From the NCBI GenBank assembly GCA_902800245.1, contig CADCDY010000016.1, forward strand, positions 1-57,833: DNA of 57,833 bases, read 5' to 3'. The stretch is from an uncultured Prevotellaceae bacterium (GTDB lineage: Bacteria > Bacteroidota > Bacteroidia > Bacteroidales > Bacteroidaceae). Both the position numbers and the translations under genes were made by a program. The notes beneath the pieces were generated by a model. That model did no database searches. It was not told the DNA's origin and worked only from the letters and a program-made list of their open reading frames with translations. Below, one piece after another: positions 15,853 to 23,496 of this stretch (within the stretch, counting starts at the first letter, position 1; the number at the start of each line of letters is the position of its first letter).

Positions 15853-17331
15853 TCACGTAAACCACTCCTCACCACGACGCTCGTGACAGTACGAGCTGCC
15901 GTCGAAACAGTGTGTGCAGACGCGCTCTTTCGGCAGTCCAATCGATGCTATCAGGTCTTCGATGGTGGCAAACTTCACACTCGTCAGTCCCAAACGACGC
16001 GCAATCTCGCTGACCATTCGCTGGTATTCAGGCGTTCCTGTTTTGGCATACTTGTCGAGGTTCTTCTTGTCGTCGCCCTCGAAATCCTTGATGATACGAC
16101 GCGTAATGAGCTCCATATCGCTCTTCGACGACGTGAAGCCTATGAACGGACAGCCATAGACCAACGGCGGGCACGAAATGCGCACATGCACCTCCTTGGC
16201 ACCATTGTCGAAAAACGTGCGGACATTATCCCTCAGCTGCGTACCACGCACGATAGAGTCGTCGCAGAACACGATACGCTGGTCCTTCAGAATGGCCGGA
16301 TTAGGAATCAGTTTCATCTTCGCCACCAAGTCGCGACGGTTCTGGTTGCCAGGGGTAAACGAACGTGGCCATGTAGGCGTATATTTCAGCACAGCACGCT
16401 TGTAGGGCACCTTTTTGCCGTGCGAATAGCCCAAGGCCATTCCCACACCCGAATCGGGGATGCCGCACACCAAGTCTGGCTCGCAGTCGTGGTCTTTCTC
16501 ACCCATCAGCCTGCCGTTCTTCTCGCGCACATACTCCGTATTGATGCCCTCGTAGTCGCTGGCAGGGAAACCGTAGTAAACCCACAGGAACGAGCAAATC
16601 TGACAACGTGTGAAGGGTTTCTGCAACACTTGGATGCCGTCAGCTCTCAGACGGACAATCTCGCCGGGACCCAAGTCGCGAACGACCTTGTAATCAAGGT
16701 TCGGAAAGCTCGTCGTCTCGCTCGAAACGGCGTAGGCCTGCAGAAATTCGTCCGTACCGATGGGTGTCAGCCGGTGCACCTGCTTCTGGCCTATCACGAT
16801 GGGCGTGCGTCCCAGGAAGTCGCGCGCGGCAATGATGCCGTCCTCCGTCAGAATGAGCATCGAACACGAACCCTCAATTTTCTGGTAAACCTTGTTAATG
16901 CCCTCTTCAAACGTGTCGCCCATATTGATAAGCAGCGCCACCAGCTCCGTCTGGTTGATGTTGTTGGCCGACATCTCGCTCAGGTGCATACGCTGTTTCA
17001 GCAGTTCTTCGGCTATCTCGCGCTGGTTGTTGATCTTGGCCACCGTCACCACTGCGTAGCGTCCCAGATGGGAATTGACGATGATGGGCTGAGGATCGGT
17101 GTCGCTGATGACGCCTATGCCCTGATGGCCCTTAAACGAGTCCAGTTCGTCCTCGAAGCGCGAACGGAAATAGTCACGTTCTAACGAGTGGATAGAACGG
17201 TGGAAACCGCTCTTCTCGTCGAATGTCACTAGTCCAGCGCGTTTTGTACCTAAGTGCGAGTTATAGTCTGTTCCGTAAAACAAATCGTTTACGCAATCCT
17301 GTTTTGCGATAGTGCCAAAAAAGCCACCCAT
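15853..17331 (-). CDS. Amidophosphoribosyltransferase (PurF)-family protein without glutaminase nucleophile
   Basis: 492 residues. PurF normally makes phosphoribosylamine from PRPP and glutamine. The phosphoribosyltransferase half looks active: the PRPP loop VFCDDSIVRGTQL and all four iron-sulfur cysteines have counterparts (CQICSF, YGCPFIG, CTHCF). The N-terminal Ntn-hydrolase half keeps the fold but not the chemistry: it begins MGGFFG where PurF has the nucleophile CGIxG; the Arg of HVRYST is replaced in GIGVISDTD; and the oxyanion HNG is replaced in VTVAKINN. This variant recurs in Bacteroidales (family memory). It may use ammonia, a partner glutaminase, or do something else. Likely promoter TAATTTTG near 17384. 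Confidence 0.85.
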   Translation of the reverse strand: MGGFFGTIAKQDCVNDLFYGTDYNSHLGTKRAGLVTFDEKSGFHRSIHSLERDYFRSRFEDELDSFKGHQGIGVISDTDPQPIIVNSHLGRYAVVTVAKINNQREIAEELLKQRMHLSEMSANNINQTELVALLINMGDTFEEGINKVYQKIEGSCSMLILTEDGIIAARDFLGRTPIVIGQKQVHRLTPIGTDEFLQAYAVSSETTSFPNLDYKVVRDLGPGEIVRLRADGIQVLQKPFTRCQICSFLWVYYGFPASDYEGINTEYVREKNGRLMGEKDHDCEPDLVCGIPDSGVGMALGYSHGKKVPYKRAVLKYTPTWPRSFTPGNQNRRDLVAKMKLIPNPAILKDQRIVFCDDSIVRGTQLRDNVRTFFDNGAKEVHVRISCPPLVYGCPFIGFTSSKSDMELITRRIIKDFEGDDKKNLDKYAKTGTPEYQRMVSEIARRLGLTSVKFATIEDLIASIGLPKERVCTHCFDGSSYCHERRGEEWFT

Positions 17332-17468
17332 ACGTTCTTTTTACCTTATTATATTACAAAAATGCTCTTTTAGGCCTGCAAAATTACAAAAACTATGGCA
17401 AAACGCAAAACGAATGCCCAGTTTTTTCTGCCAACACTGCAAAAATTTAATCTATGACAATTCCCTAG

Positions 17469-18998
17469 TCACTTCAACACCTGCGTAATATTCTGCTCGC
17501 GGTGACAGATGCGCACCTCAATGCCGAACTTCTCGTGGATATGCTCGGCCAGATGCTGCGCACTATATACCGAACGGTGCTGACCGCCCGTACAGCCAAA
17601 CGAGAACATCAGCGACGTAAAGCCACGCTGGATATAGCGGCGCACGTGGGCGTCAGCCAATTTATAGACGCTGTCCAGAAATGTCAGTATCTCTCCGTCG
17701 TCCTCCAGGAATCGGATAACAGGCTCGTCCAGTCCCGTCAGCTGTTTATACGGCTCATAACGGCCCGGATTGTGCGTCGAACGGCAGTCGAACACGTAAC
17801 CGCCGCCATTGCCGCTCTCGTCCTCGGGAATGCCGTTGCCATACGAGAAACTAAATACGCGGACCACCAGCGGACCCTGTGCGTCATACTTCGAGAATGT
17901 TGCCGGACCGTCCTGCGGATGGGGCTTGTAGGGGTTCTTGTCCGTCGTTTTATAGCCGTCGGCACGCGCTGCCGCTACCTGCACCTGCTGGAATTTCGGC
18001 AGTTCTGTCAGTTGCTGCAGGATATCAATCAGATACGGATACGGGAAATTCCTCTCGCCCAGCAGTTCCTTCATGTTCTGGATGGCGGGCGGTATCGACT
18101 CTATGAAGTGGCGTTTGCGCTCGAAATAGCCACGAAAACCGTAGGCACCCAACACCTGCAACTGGCGGAATAGCACAAACAGCGACAGTCGGTCCACGAA
18201 ATGGTGGGGCGACGGCACCTCCGTATATTGCTTCAGCGCATTGTAGTATTCGTACACCATTTCGCGACGCACCTTATAGGGATATTTCGCTGATGCCTGC
18301 CACAGGAATGATGCCAGGTCGTAATAGTACGGACCCTTTCTACCGCCTTGGAAATCAATGAAATAGGGGTTGCCCTCTGCGTCGAGCATCACGTTGCGTG
18401 CCTGGAAGTCGCGATATAGGAAACACGGCTCGTCGTCGGCCGTCGTCAGGTCCTTCGCCAATAGTCGGAAGTCGGCCTCCAGCTTCAATTCATGGAAGTC
18501 CAGCTCGGTAGCCTTCAGGAAACAATACTTGAAATAGTTCAGGTCAAACAACACCGAATCAGTGTCGAAGGCAGGCTGGGGATAGCAGTTCGAAAAGTCC
18601 AGCTCACGAAAGCCGCGCAACTGGATGTTCGGCAGTTCGCGGATAGTTCTCCGCAACAGCTCCTGCTCCTTCAGCGTGTAACGTCCGCCAGCCTCGCGAC
18701 CGCCACGAATGGCGTCAAACAGCGACACCGAACCCAGGTCCGTCTGGATGTAGCGCAACTCGTCCTGACTCACAGCCAAAATCTCCGGCACAGGCAGTTT
18801 CCGCTTCGTAAAGTGTTGTGCCAGATACACGAAAGCATGATTCTCGTCGCGACTGGTGCCTATGCACCCCACCACCGTCTCGCCTGTCTGCGACGTCATC
18901 CGGTAGTATTCACGGTTGCTGCCCCCGGCAGTCAGCCTCTCCACCTGCTGAGGTTCCGCCCCACTCCATTCCTTGTATAGTTCCACTAACTTCTTCAT
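17469..18998 (-). CDS. Fusion: AmgK-like sugar kinase (APH fold) + RapZ C-terminal domain
   Basis: 509 residues. Residues 1-330 are an aminoglycoside-phosphotransferase-fold kinase: catalytic loop LYRDFQARNVML (near 200) and metal-binding YFIDFQGG. Related enzymes (AmgK) phosphorylate N-acetylmuramate or GlcNAc in cell-wall recycling. Residues about 375-505 match the C-terminal domain of RapZ (RVFSFSYGNGIP, VFDCRSTHNPGRYEP, SLMFSFGCTGGQHRSVY), which in Escherichia coli binds the small RNA GlmZ and senses glucosamine-6-phosphate. The N-terminal P-loop domain of RapZ is absent. The fusion thus links amino-sugar phosphorylation with an amino-sugar-sensing, RNA-binding module. Promoter TACCTTTG near 19022-19029. 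Confidence 0.85.
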   Translation of the reverse strand: MKKLVELYKEWSGAEPQQVERLTAGGSNREYYRMTSQTGETVVGCIGTSRDENHAFVYLAQHFTKRKLPVPEILAVSQDELRYIQTDLGSVSLFDAIRGGREAGGRYTLKEQELLRRTIRELPNIQLRGFRELDFSNCYPQPAFDTDSVLFDLNYFKYCFLKATELDFHELKLEADFRLLAKDLTTADDEPCFLYRDFQARNVMLDAEGNPYFIDFQGGRKGPYYYDLASFLWQASAKYPYKVRREMVYEYYNALKQYTEVPSPHHFVDRLSLFVLFRQLQVLGAYGFRGYFERKRHFIESIPPAIQNMKELLGERNFPYPYLIDILQQLTELPKFQQVQVAAARADGYKTTDKNPYKPHPQDGPATFSKYDAQGPLVVRVFSFSYGNGIPEDESGNGGGYVFDCRSTHNPGRYEPYKQLTGLDEPVIRFLEDDGEILTFLDSVYKLADAHVRRYIQRGFTSLMFSFGCTGGQHRSVYSAQHLAEHIHEKFGIEVRICHREQNITQVLK

Positions 18999-19100
18999 GT
19001 CGGTCCTTACTCAAATTGGCTACAAAGGTACACACTTTCATGCACAAAAACGAATATTTGGGGTGTTTTAACGTTTAATATATATGTGTACACAAAGTAC

Positions 19101-19394
19101 CTACGTCCAAAACTCTTTCTCGCCAGTCTGCACCATCTCACCTTGGCATTTAGGACAAGTATGTTTGTTCCATATCCTGATGTTATCGCTACCGCATTGC
19201 AGACACAGGCGGCCCGCCTCGCTTCTGTACGATGGTGCCACATCGGCAATGATGCCACCCACTACGATGTTCTGGATGGTCTTGCAGTCAGGGCACGACA
19301 TCGCCGTAATCTCCTGACGAAAGAGTCCACGACCCTCGTACACCTCAGCTTCGTAGCCGCACTGCTTGCAACGATATTTCAGCTTCCAAGCCAT
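19101..19394 (-). CDS. Small double zinc-ribbon protein
   Basis: 97 residues from the ATG at 19394. Four CxxC pairs are visible: CKQCGYEAE, CPDCKT, CLQCGSD and CPKCQGE, so two zinc ribbons are expected. No named family is recognised. Starts 12 bases after the end of the esterase-like gene upstream on the same strand and is probably co-transcribed with it. Confidence 0.75.
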   Translation of the reverse strand: MAWKLKYRCKQCGYEAEVYEGRGLFRQEITAMSCPDCKTIQNIVVGGIIADVAPSYRSEAGRLCLQCGSDNIRIWNKHTCPKCQGEMVQTGEKEFWT

Positions 19395-19408
19395 CAATCA
19401 AACAGTTT

Positions 19409-19996
19409 CTATACCCTTAACATTTCCTTAATCAGTGGTACATAGTAATTCTGCACTTCCTCGGCTGTTGGCGTATGACCACCTGGGAAGTGGAAAGAAT
19501 TATCGAAGTGCTCCAAGAACAGCGGCTCGAAATGGGCCAGCGTATCATTGTCGCCAAAGAGTCCCCAGATACGGCTCCTGCTTTCAGGTGTGCAATTGTC
19601 AAACTGATGCGCCTCCATCTCGGCAAACTCCTCAACCAAAGCTTCGTCAATGACAAAGTTCTGGTTGCCGTCCTTTCGTGGCGACTTGTACTGATGCTCA
19701 CCGATGCGTTGCTTTAGGAACTCCGTCATCCTGAAATGCGGATTACCCAGCAAGGCAGGAATGCCCGCGACGGAAGCCACCATCTGTGCATAGAACGAAC
19801 CACAGCTGTTGCCAATCAGGAGGTCTGGTTTCTCAGCCACTATCAACCCGCGGATGAATTTGACCGCCTCCTTCGGGTGCATCGGCAAGTCGGGCGTTAT
19901 CACTTCCGCACGCCCTGCGAAGGCCTCTCTTAACGCGACAGCTGGCACACACTGGCCACTGGCATAGAATCCGTGCAGGAACAAAATCTTATTCAT
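19409..19996 (-). CDS. YqiA/YcfP-family alpha/beta hydrolase
   Basis: 195 residues from the ATG at 19996 (an upstream in-frame start at 20035 would overlap the promoter). Alpha/beta-hydrolase fold: ILFLHGFYASGQ at the start, nucleophile elbow LIGNSCGSFYAQMV (Ser near 69), acid in LFGDNDTLAHF and catalytic His in FPGGHTPT. Members are small esterases with poorly known substrates. The -7 box TACCTTTG (20013-20006) ends nine bases before the ATG, so the leader is very short. Confidence 0.85.
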   Translation of the reverse strand: MNKILFLHGFYASGQCVPAVALREAFAGRAEVITPDLPMHPKEAVKFIRGLIVAEKPDLLIGNSCGSFYAQMVASVAGIPALLGNPHFRMTEFLKQRIGEHQYKSPRKDGNQNFVIDEALVEEFAEMEAHQFDNCTPESRSRIWGLFGDNDTLAHFEPLFLEHFDNSFHFPGGHTPTAEEVQNYYVPLIKEMLRV

Positions 19997-20065
19997 AACT
20001 GCCTGCAAAGGTACGAAAAGATTTCGAAAAGGCAAGGATTCCCCGTTGTTTTTCTATACCTTAAT

Positions 20066-20878
20066 TTATCCCATTACCACGTCAAGCACCATCATCAGGA
20101 CGAAGCCAATGGCAAAACCGATGGTGCTGAGGTTGGAGTGCTGACCGCTGGAGGCTTCAGGGATAAGTTCCTCGACCACAACGTAGAACATGGCTCCGGC
20201 AGCAAAAGCAAGCATGTATGGAAGAACGGGCATAAGCAATGAGGCGAGCAGTAGGACGGCAATGGCACCGATGGGTTCTACGGCTCCACTCATTGAACCG
20301 ATGATAAACGAACCCCAACGACTGTTCCCTGCTGCCCGCATGGGCATGGAGATAATAGCGCCTTCAGGAACGTTCTGGATAGCGATACCCACCGCGACTG
20401 CCAACGCACTGGCGAGGGAGATATTCGTTGTGCCGCTGTCGGCTCCTGCAAACACCACACCTACGGCCATTCCTTCGGGCAGGTTGTGAATGGTAACTGC
20501 AAGGGCCAGCATCGCGGTCTTCGACAGATGAGAGCGCATACCCTCAGGTTTGTCTGTACCGATATGCAGATGCGGTGTTATTTCGTCGATGAGCAACAGG
20601 AATCCCATACCAAGCAGAAAACCAACAGCCGCCGGAAGTACCGACCATGCGCTAGCCTCATTATGAATTGTGAATTGTGAATTATGAACTGAAGCCATCT
20701 CAATCGCTGGAATCAGCAGCGACCACACCGATGCCGCCACCATCACACCCGATGCAAAACCCAGCAACGATTTTTGCAATCGAGCCGACATTTCGTCCTT
20801 CATAAAGAACACGAAAGCTGAGCCGAGCATCGTGCCCAGCAGCGGAATCAGCAGTCCTATGATTAATGTCGTTGTCAT
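20066..20878 (-). CDS. ZIP-family metal transporter
   Basis: 270 residues from ATG 20878, about eight membrane segments. The metal-transport helices are clear: LAVTIHNLPEGMAVGVVF (helix 4) and VAVGIAIQNVPEGAIISMPM (helix 5), as in ZupT-type zinc importers. A 7-bp repeat array (20664-20691) lies inside the frame and encodes HNSQFTIHN at about residues 65-73 in a loop, an apparent insertion relative to homologues. Because 7 is not a multiple of 3, a change in copy number would shift the frame. Promoter with TAACTTTG at 20915-20908. Confidence 0.9.
   Translation of the reverse strand: MTTTLIIGLLIPLLGTMLGSAFVFFMKDEMSARLQKSLLGFASGVMVAASVWSLLIPAIEMASVHNSQFTIHNEASAWSVLPAAVGFLLGMGFLLLIDEITPHLHIGTDKPEGMRSHLSKTAMLALAVTIHNLPEGMAVGVVFAGADSGTTNISLASALAVAVGIAIQNVPEGAIISMPMRAAGNSRWGSFIIGSMSGAVEPIGAIAVLLLASLLMPVLPYMLAFAAGAMFYVVVEELIPEASSGQHSNLSTIGFAIGFVLMMVLDVVMG
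20664..20691. repeat. 7-bp tandem repeat inside the ZIP gene (TGAATTG x4)
   Basis: TGAATTG, TGAATTG, TGAATTA, TGAACTG in perfect register, wholly within the coding sequence of the ZIP transporter. Confidence 0.85.
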
Positions 20879-20891
20879 TGTAAGCAATTAC

Positions 20892-20915
20892 GCGCAGTTT
20901 CACTGCGCAAAGTTA
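20892..20915 (-). promoter_or_regulatory. ZIP promoter with 5'-terminal hairpin
   Basis: Minus strand TAACTTTG (20915-20908) leads straight into GCGCAG-TGAAA-CTGCGC (20908-20892), so the mRNA would begin with a stable hairpin about 14 bases before the ATG. Confidence 0.5.
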
Positions 20916-21062
20916 CTACTTTTCTTTGAATTATGCAATACCCAAACGAAACAAAAAAACGACCAAACGAAATAATTTGATTAAGCGAGAACAAAACAAA
21001 AGTCTTTTTTGCTTTGTCGAGCGTGAAAATGGTCGATGAAATCAAACAGATTCATTTTTTTG

Positions 21063-21125
21063 TATCTTTGCACAGAAAATCTGTGCGAATATTATATAAT
21101 AACCGCGAAATATTTACTACCTTTG
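21063..21125 (+). promoter_or_regulatory. Two -7 boxes upstream of the metallo-hydrolase gene
   Basis: TATCTTTG (21063-21070) runs into the hairpin GCACAG-AAAAT-CTGTGC (21070-21086); a second box, TACCTTTG, is at 21118-21125, 28 bases before the ATG at 21153. Neither has a good -33 element. They may act as tandem promoters. Confidence 0.45.
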
Positions 21126-21152
21126 TACCCAAATTTTTAAAATTATTAGGAA

Positions 21153-21890
21153 ATGAAAAAGATTTTGACTTGCTTATTTGCCGCACTTGGGCTGACAACT
21201 GCCTGTGGCCAGGGAGATTACGAAACTGACGTGTTTAAGACCAAAAGCGGAAAGACGGTGACGTTCCATGCGCTCGTGCATGCCAGTATCCGCATTCAGT
21301 ATGACGGCAAAGAAATCGAGGTTGACCCTGTGATGAAACTGGGAAACAAAACCATTGACTACGCCTCCATGCCAAAGGCCGACTATCTCTTGGTGACTCA
21401 CGAACACTTTGACCACTTCAACCAAGATGCCATCAAACTACTTTTCGGCGAAAAGACCCGCTTCATTACCAACAAGCGTTGTGCCGACATGTTTGGCTCT
21501 GGCGAGGTGATGAAGAATGGTGATAAATTGCATATAACTGATGGTTTCACTATTGAGGCTGTTCCTGCCTATAACTACACCGAGGGACATACGCAGTTCC
21601 ATCCCAAGGGACGCGACAACGGCTATATCCTGACTATCGATGGATTGAGAATCTATATCGCCGGTGATACCGAGGACATCCCTGAAATGTCAGCCATCAA
21701 GGACATCGACATCGCTTTTCTGCCTTGCAATCAGCCCTACACCATGACACCAGACCAACTGGTTAAGGCTGCAAAGACTATAAAGCCCAAAGTGGTGTTT
21801 CCCTATCATTACGGACAGACGGACGTGAGTGGTCTCCCAGGGCAACTCAAAGGTGACGGCATCGACGTTAGAATCAGACATTACGAGTAA
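21153..21890 (+). CDS. Metallo-beta-lactamase-fold hydrolase, lipoprotein
   Basis: 245 residues. Lipoprotein-like signal MKKILTCLFAALGLTTACGQ. The zinc site THEHFDHF lies near residues 85-92 and a later metal ligand in IAGDTED; overall this is the UlaG/YtnP-like branch of small MBL enzymes (VHASIRIQYDGKEIEVDPV at the start). Substrate unknown. Its stop codon overlaps the ATG of the next gene (TAATG at 21888-21892), so the two are coupled. A rare Bacteroidetes gene here with a usable purine-rich element before its start (AGGAAATG). Confidence 0.85.
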   Translation: MKKILTCLFAALGLTTACGQGDYETDVFKTKSGKTVTFHALVHASIRIQYDGKEIEVDPVMKLGNKTIDYASMPKADYLLVTHEHFDHFNQDAIKLLFGEKTRFITNKRCADMFGSGEVMKNGDKLHITDGFTIEAVPAYNYTEGHTQFHPKGRDNGYILTIDGLRIYIAGDTEDIPEMSAIKDIDIAFLPCNQPYTMTPDQLVKAAKTIKPKVVFPYHYGQTDVSGLPGQLKGDGIDVRIRHYE

Positions 21891-22342
21891 TGGGTATGAA
21901 GGAAGAGCAATATAAGTTACTGACCAGTCAGATTGCATCGCTCATTGATGGCGAGAAGGACATGATAGCCGTTATGAGCAACGTAGCTGCAGCCATTCAT
22001 CAGACAATGGGATTCTGGTGGACGGGATTTTATCGAGTGGTAGATAACGATTTGGTGCTTGGCCCATTCCAAGGCCCTGTCGCATGCATGCACATTCCAT
22101 ACGGAAAAGGTGTGTGTGGCACGGCTTGGCAACGTAGTGAGACTGTCATTGTGCCTGACGTTGAACAATTCCCTGGCCATATAGCTTGTAGCAGCGAGTC
22201 GAAGTCTGAAATCGTAGTGCCCGTGTTTGGCAGCGACGGCAAGGTGATGGCTGTACTTGACATTGACAGCGAACACCTGGCGACATTCGATGACATAGAC
22301 CGCAAGTATCTGGAGGACATCTGTAAGCTGATTAAAGAATGA
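21890..22342 (+). CDS. msrC: Free methionine-(R)-sulfoxide reductase (GAF domain)
   Basis: 150 residues, a single GAF domain. The three cysteines that define the fRMsr enzymes are present: Cys66 (PVACMHIP), Cys76 (KGVCGTAW) and catalytic Cys100 (HIACSSESKSEIVVP). The enzyme reduces free oxidised methionine in the cytoplasm. Translationally coupled to the metallo-hydrolase gene by a one-base overlap. Confidence 0.9.
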   Translation: MGMKEEQYKLLTSQIASLIDGEKDMIAVMSNVAAAIHQTMGFWWTGFYRVVDNDLVLGPFQGPVACMHIPYGKGVCGTAWQRSETVIVPDVEQFPGHIACSSESKSEIVVPVFGSDGKVMAVLDIDSEHLATFDDIDRKYLEDICKLIKE

Positions 22343-22563
22343 CGATATGGCATGGTGTGAAGGTGATCGTTGATAACGGCTCCGAGGTTGAGCATCATGG
22401 CCTATTCCTCCGTACTTCCCTTGCTCGCTCTTGTTCATTCATCAGCTCTTGATTCCATATTTTTGCAGAAAACATTTGGAAAACGTACCTTTCTTGCATT
22501 TAAAAGTGGCAAATTTTTTATTGGAGATCCTGATGCAAATGATGGGAAATCAGAAATTTGCAT

Positions 22564-22620
22564 AATCCTCCGCCAGGCGTATTAAGCTGTTGATTTACAG
22601 AAAGATAATGGCGGAGGATT
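22564..22620 (+). terminator. Long-stem hairpin downstream of msrC
   Basis: AATCCTCCGCCA (22564-22575) and TGGCGGAGGATT (22609-22620) are perfect inverted repeats of 12 bases around a 33-base loop, followed by TTTG on the plus strand. It could end the msrC transcript 220 bases after its stop. Confidence 0.5.
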
Positions 22621-22641
22621 TTTGAGCTACGGAGTTTTTTC

Positions 22642-22795
22642 GTGAGGAAGGGGCTAAACGGTGATGAGGCCGGAGCAAAGCTATTATGAGGCCGGACTTA
22701 ATGAATCTGCCACTTAAGTAGTAGATAGCTAGAACTAAAGTGGCAAGATGCTACTACTATAGTGGCAGAGTCTTAGGACTTTAGTGGCAGATTAA
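22642..22795. repeat. 22-bp periodic array
   Basis: Units recur every 22 bases: RTGAGGccGGa-type at 22642, 22664 and 22686, then TAnnACTnTAGTGGCA-type at 22730, 22752 and 22774, with AGTGGCA at exactly 22739, 22761 and 22783. The unit between (22708) carries the motif inverted (TGCCACTTAAGT). No reading frame covers it. The surrounding 22343-23092 has no gene I can support. Confidence 0.65.
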
Positions 22796-23092
22796 ACAGA
22801 AGGAACTTAATCGGTGCTTAAATCCGTAGTAAAAGGCCACGAGCCTTTCAGCATTCCTGAACGGGAGGGCGAGGGTGCGTTTATGAGCAGGCCTGAGATT
22901 ATGCAGGTCGGGGTTTGCTTTTCAGCTGGTCAATGCTGATGCCAAACACTCTTGACGCGACTCGGCTAAGTCTGAGCAAGCTCAATTTGGCTCTCGCTGC
23001 TCTAAGAATTAGATATCTTCTGATACATAGTCTATGCCTATATCTGCATCAGCGCATTCATCATTTTGATAACAAATTAATAAAACGAAAAC

Positions 23093-23476
23093 ATGAAGAA
23101 GATTCTAACCCTCTTATTGGCTGCCCTCGGGCTAAACACAGCATGCAGCCAGAACTTTGAAAATTATGAAGTGAAGGAATTTGCCGAATTGATAGCAGAC
23201 TCTAACGTGGTAATTCTCGACGTAAGGAAGGCCGATGAGTTTGCCGAAGGGCATATCAAGGGAGCCATCCTTATTGACCAGTTCCAAAGCGATTTCGTGG
23301 AACAGGCCAAGGCCAAGCTGCCTAAAGAAAAGACCATCGCCATCTATTGCCGCAGTGGTCGCCGCTCAGCCAATGCAGCTGGTAAGTTGTCAGACGTCGG
23401 CTATAAGTGCGTGAACCTCAAAGGTGGCATCCTCGCATGGAAAGAGGCCAATATGCCAGTGATTAAAGAAGAATAG
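23093..23476 (+). CDS. Rhodanese-like lipoprotein
   Basis: 127 residues with a lipoprotein signal MKKILTLLLAALGLNTACSQ. A single rhodanese domain follows, with active-site Cys86 in the loop CRSGRRS and the conserved VVILDVRKADEFAEGHIKGA. Exported sulfurtransferase or sulfur-binding protein; substrate unknown. The signal peptide is almost the same as that of the metallo-hydrolase 2 kb upstream, although the mature domains are unrelated. Confidence 0.88.
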   Translation: MKKILTLLLAALGLNTACSQNFENYEVKEFAELIADSNVVILDVRKADEFAEGHIKGAILIDQFQSDFVEQAKAKLPKEKTIAIYCRSGRRSANAAGKLSDVGYKCVNLKGGILAWKEANMPVIKEE

Positions 23477-23496
23477 TTAGGCACCCCCTCGGTGTT

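Noticed and set aside
15883..17184. 433-codon open frame on the plus strand
   Set aside because: It lies wholly opposite the PurF-family gene, has no family-like motifs and no promoter; an antisense shadow.
22642..22795. Possible CRISPR array
   Set aside because: Units are only 22 bp with no separate spacers, similarity between units is partial, and no cas gene is near.
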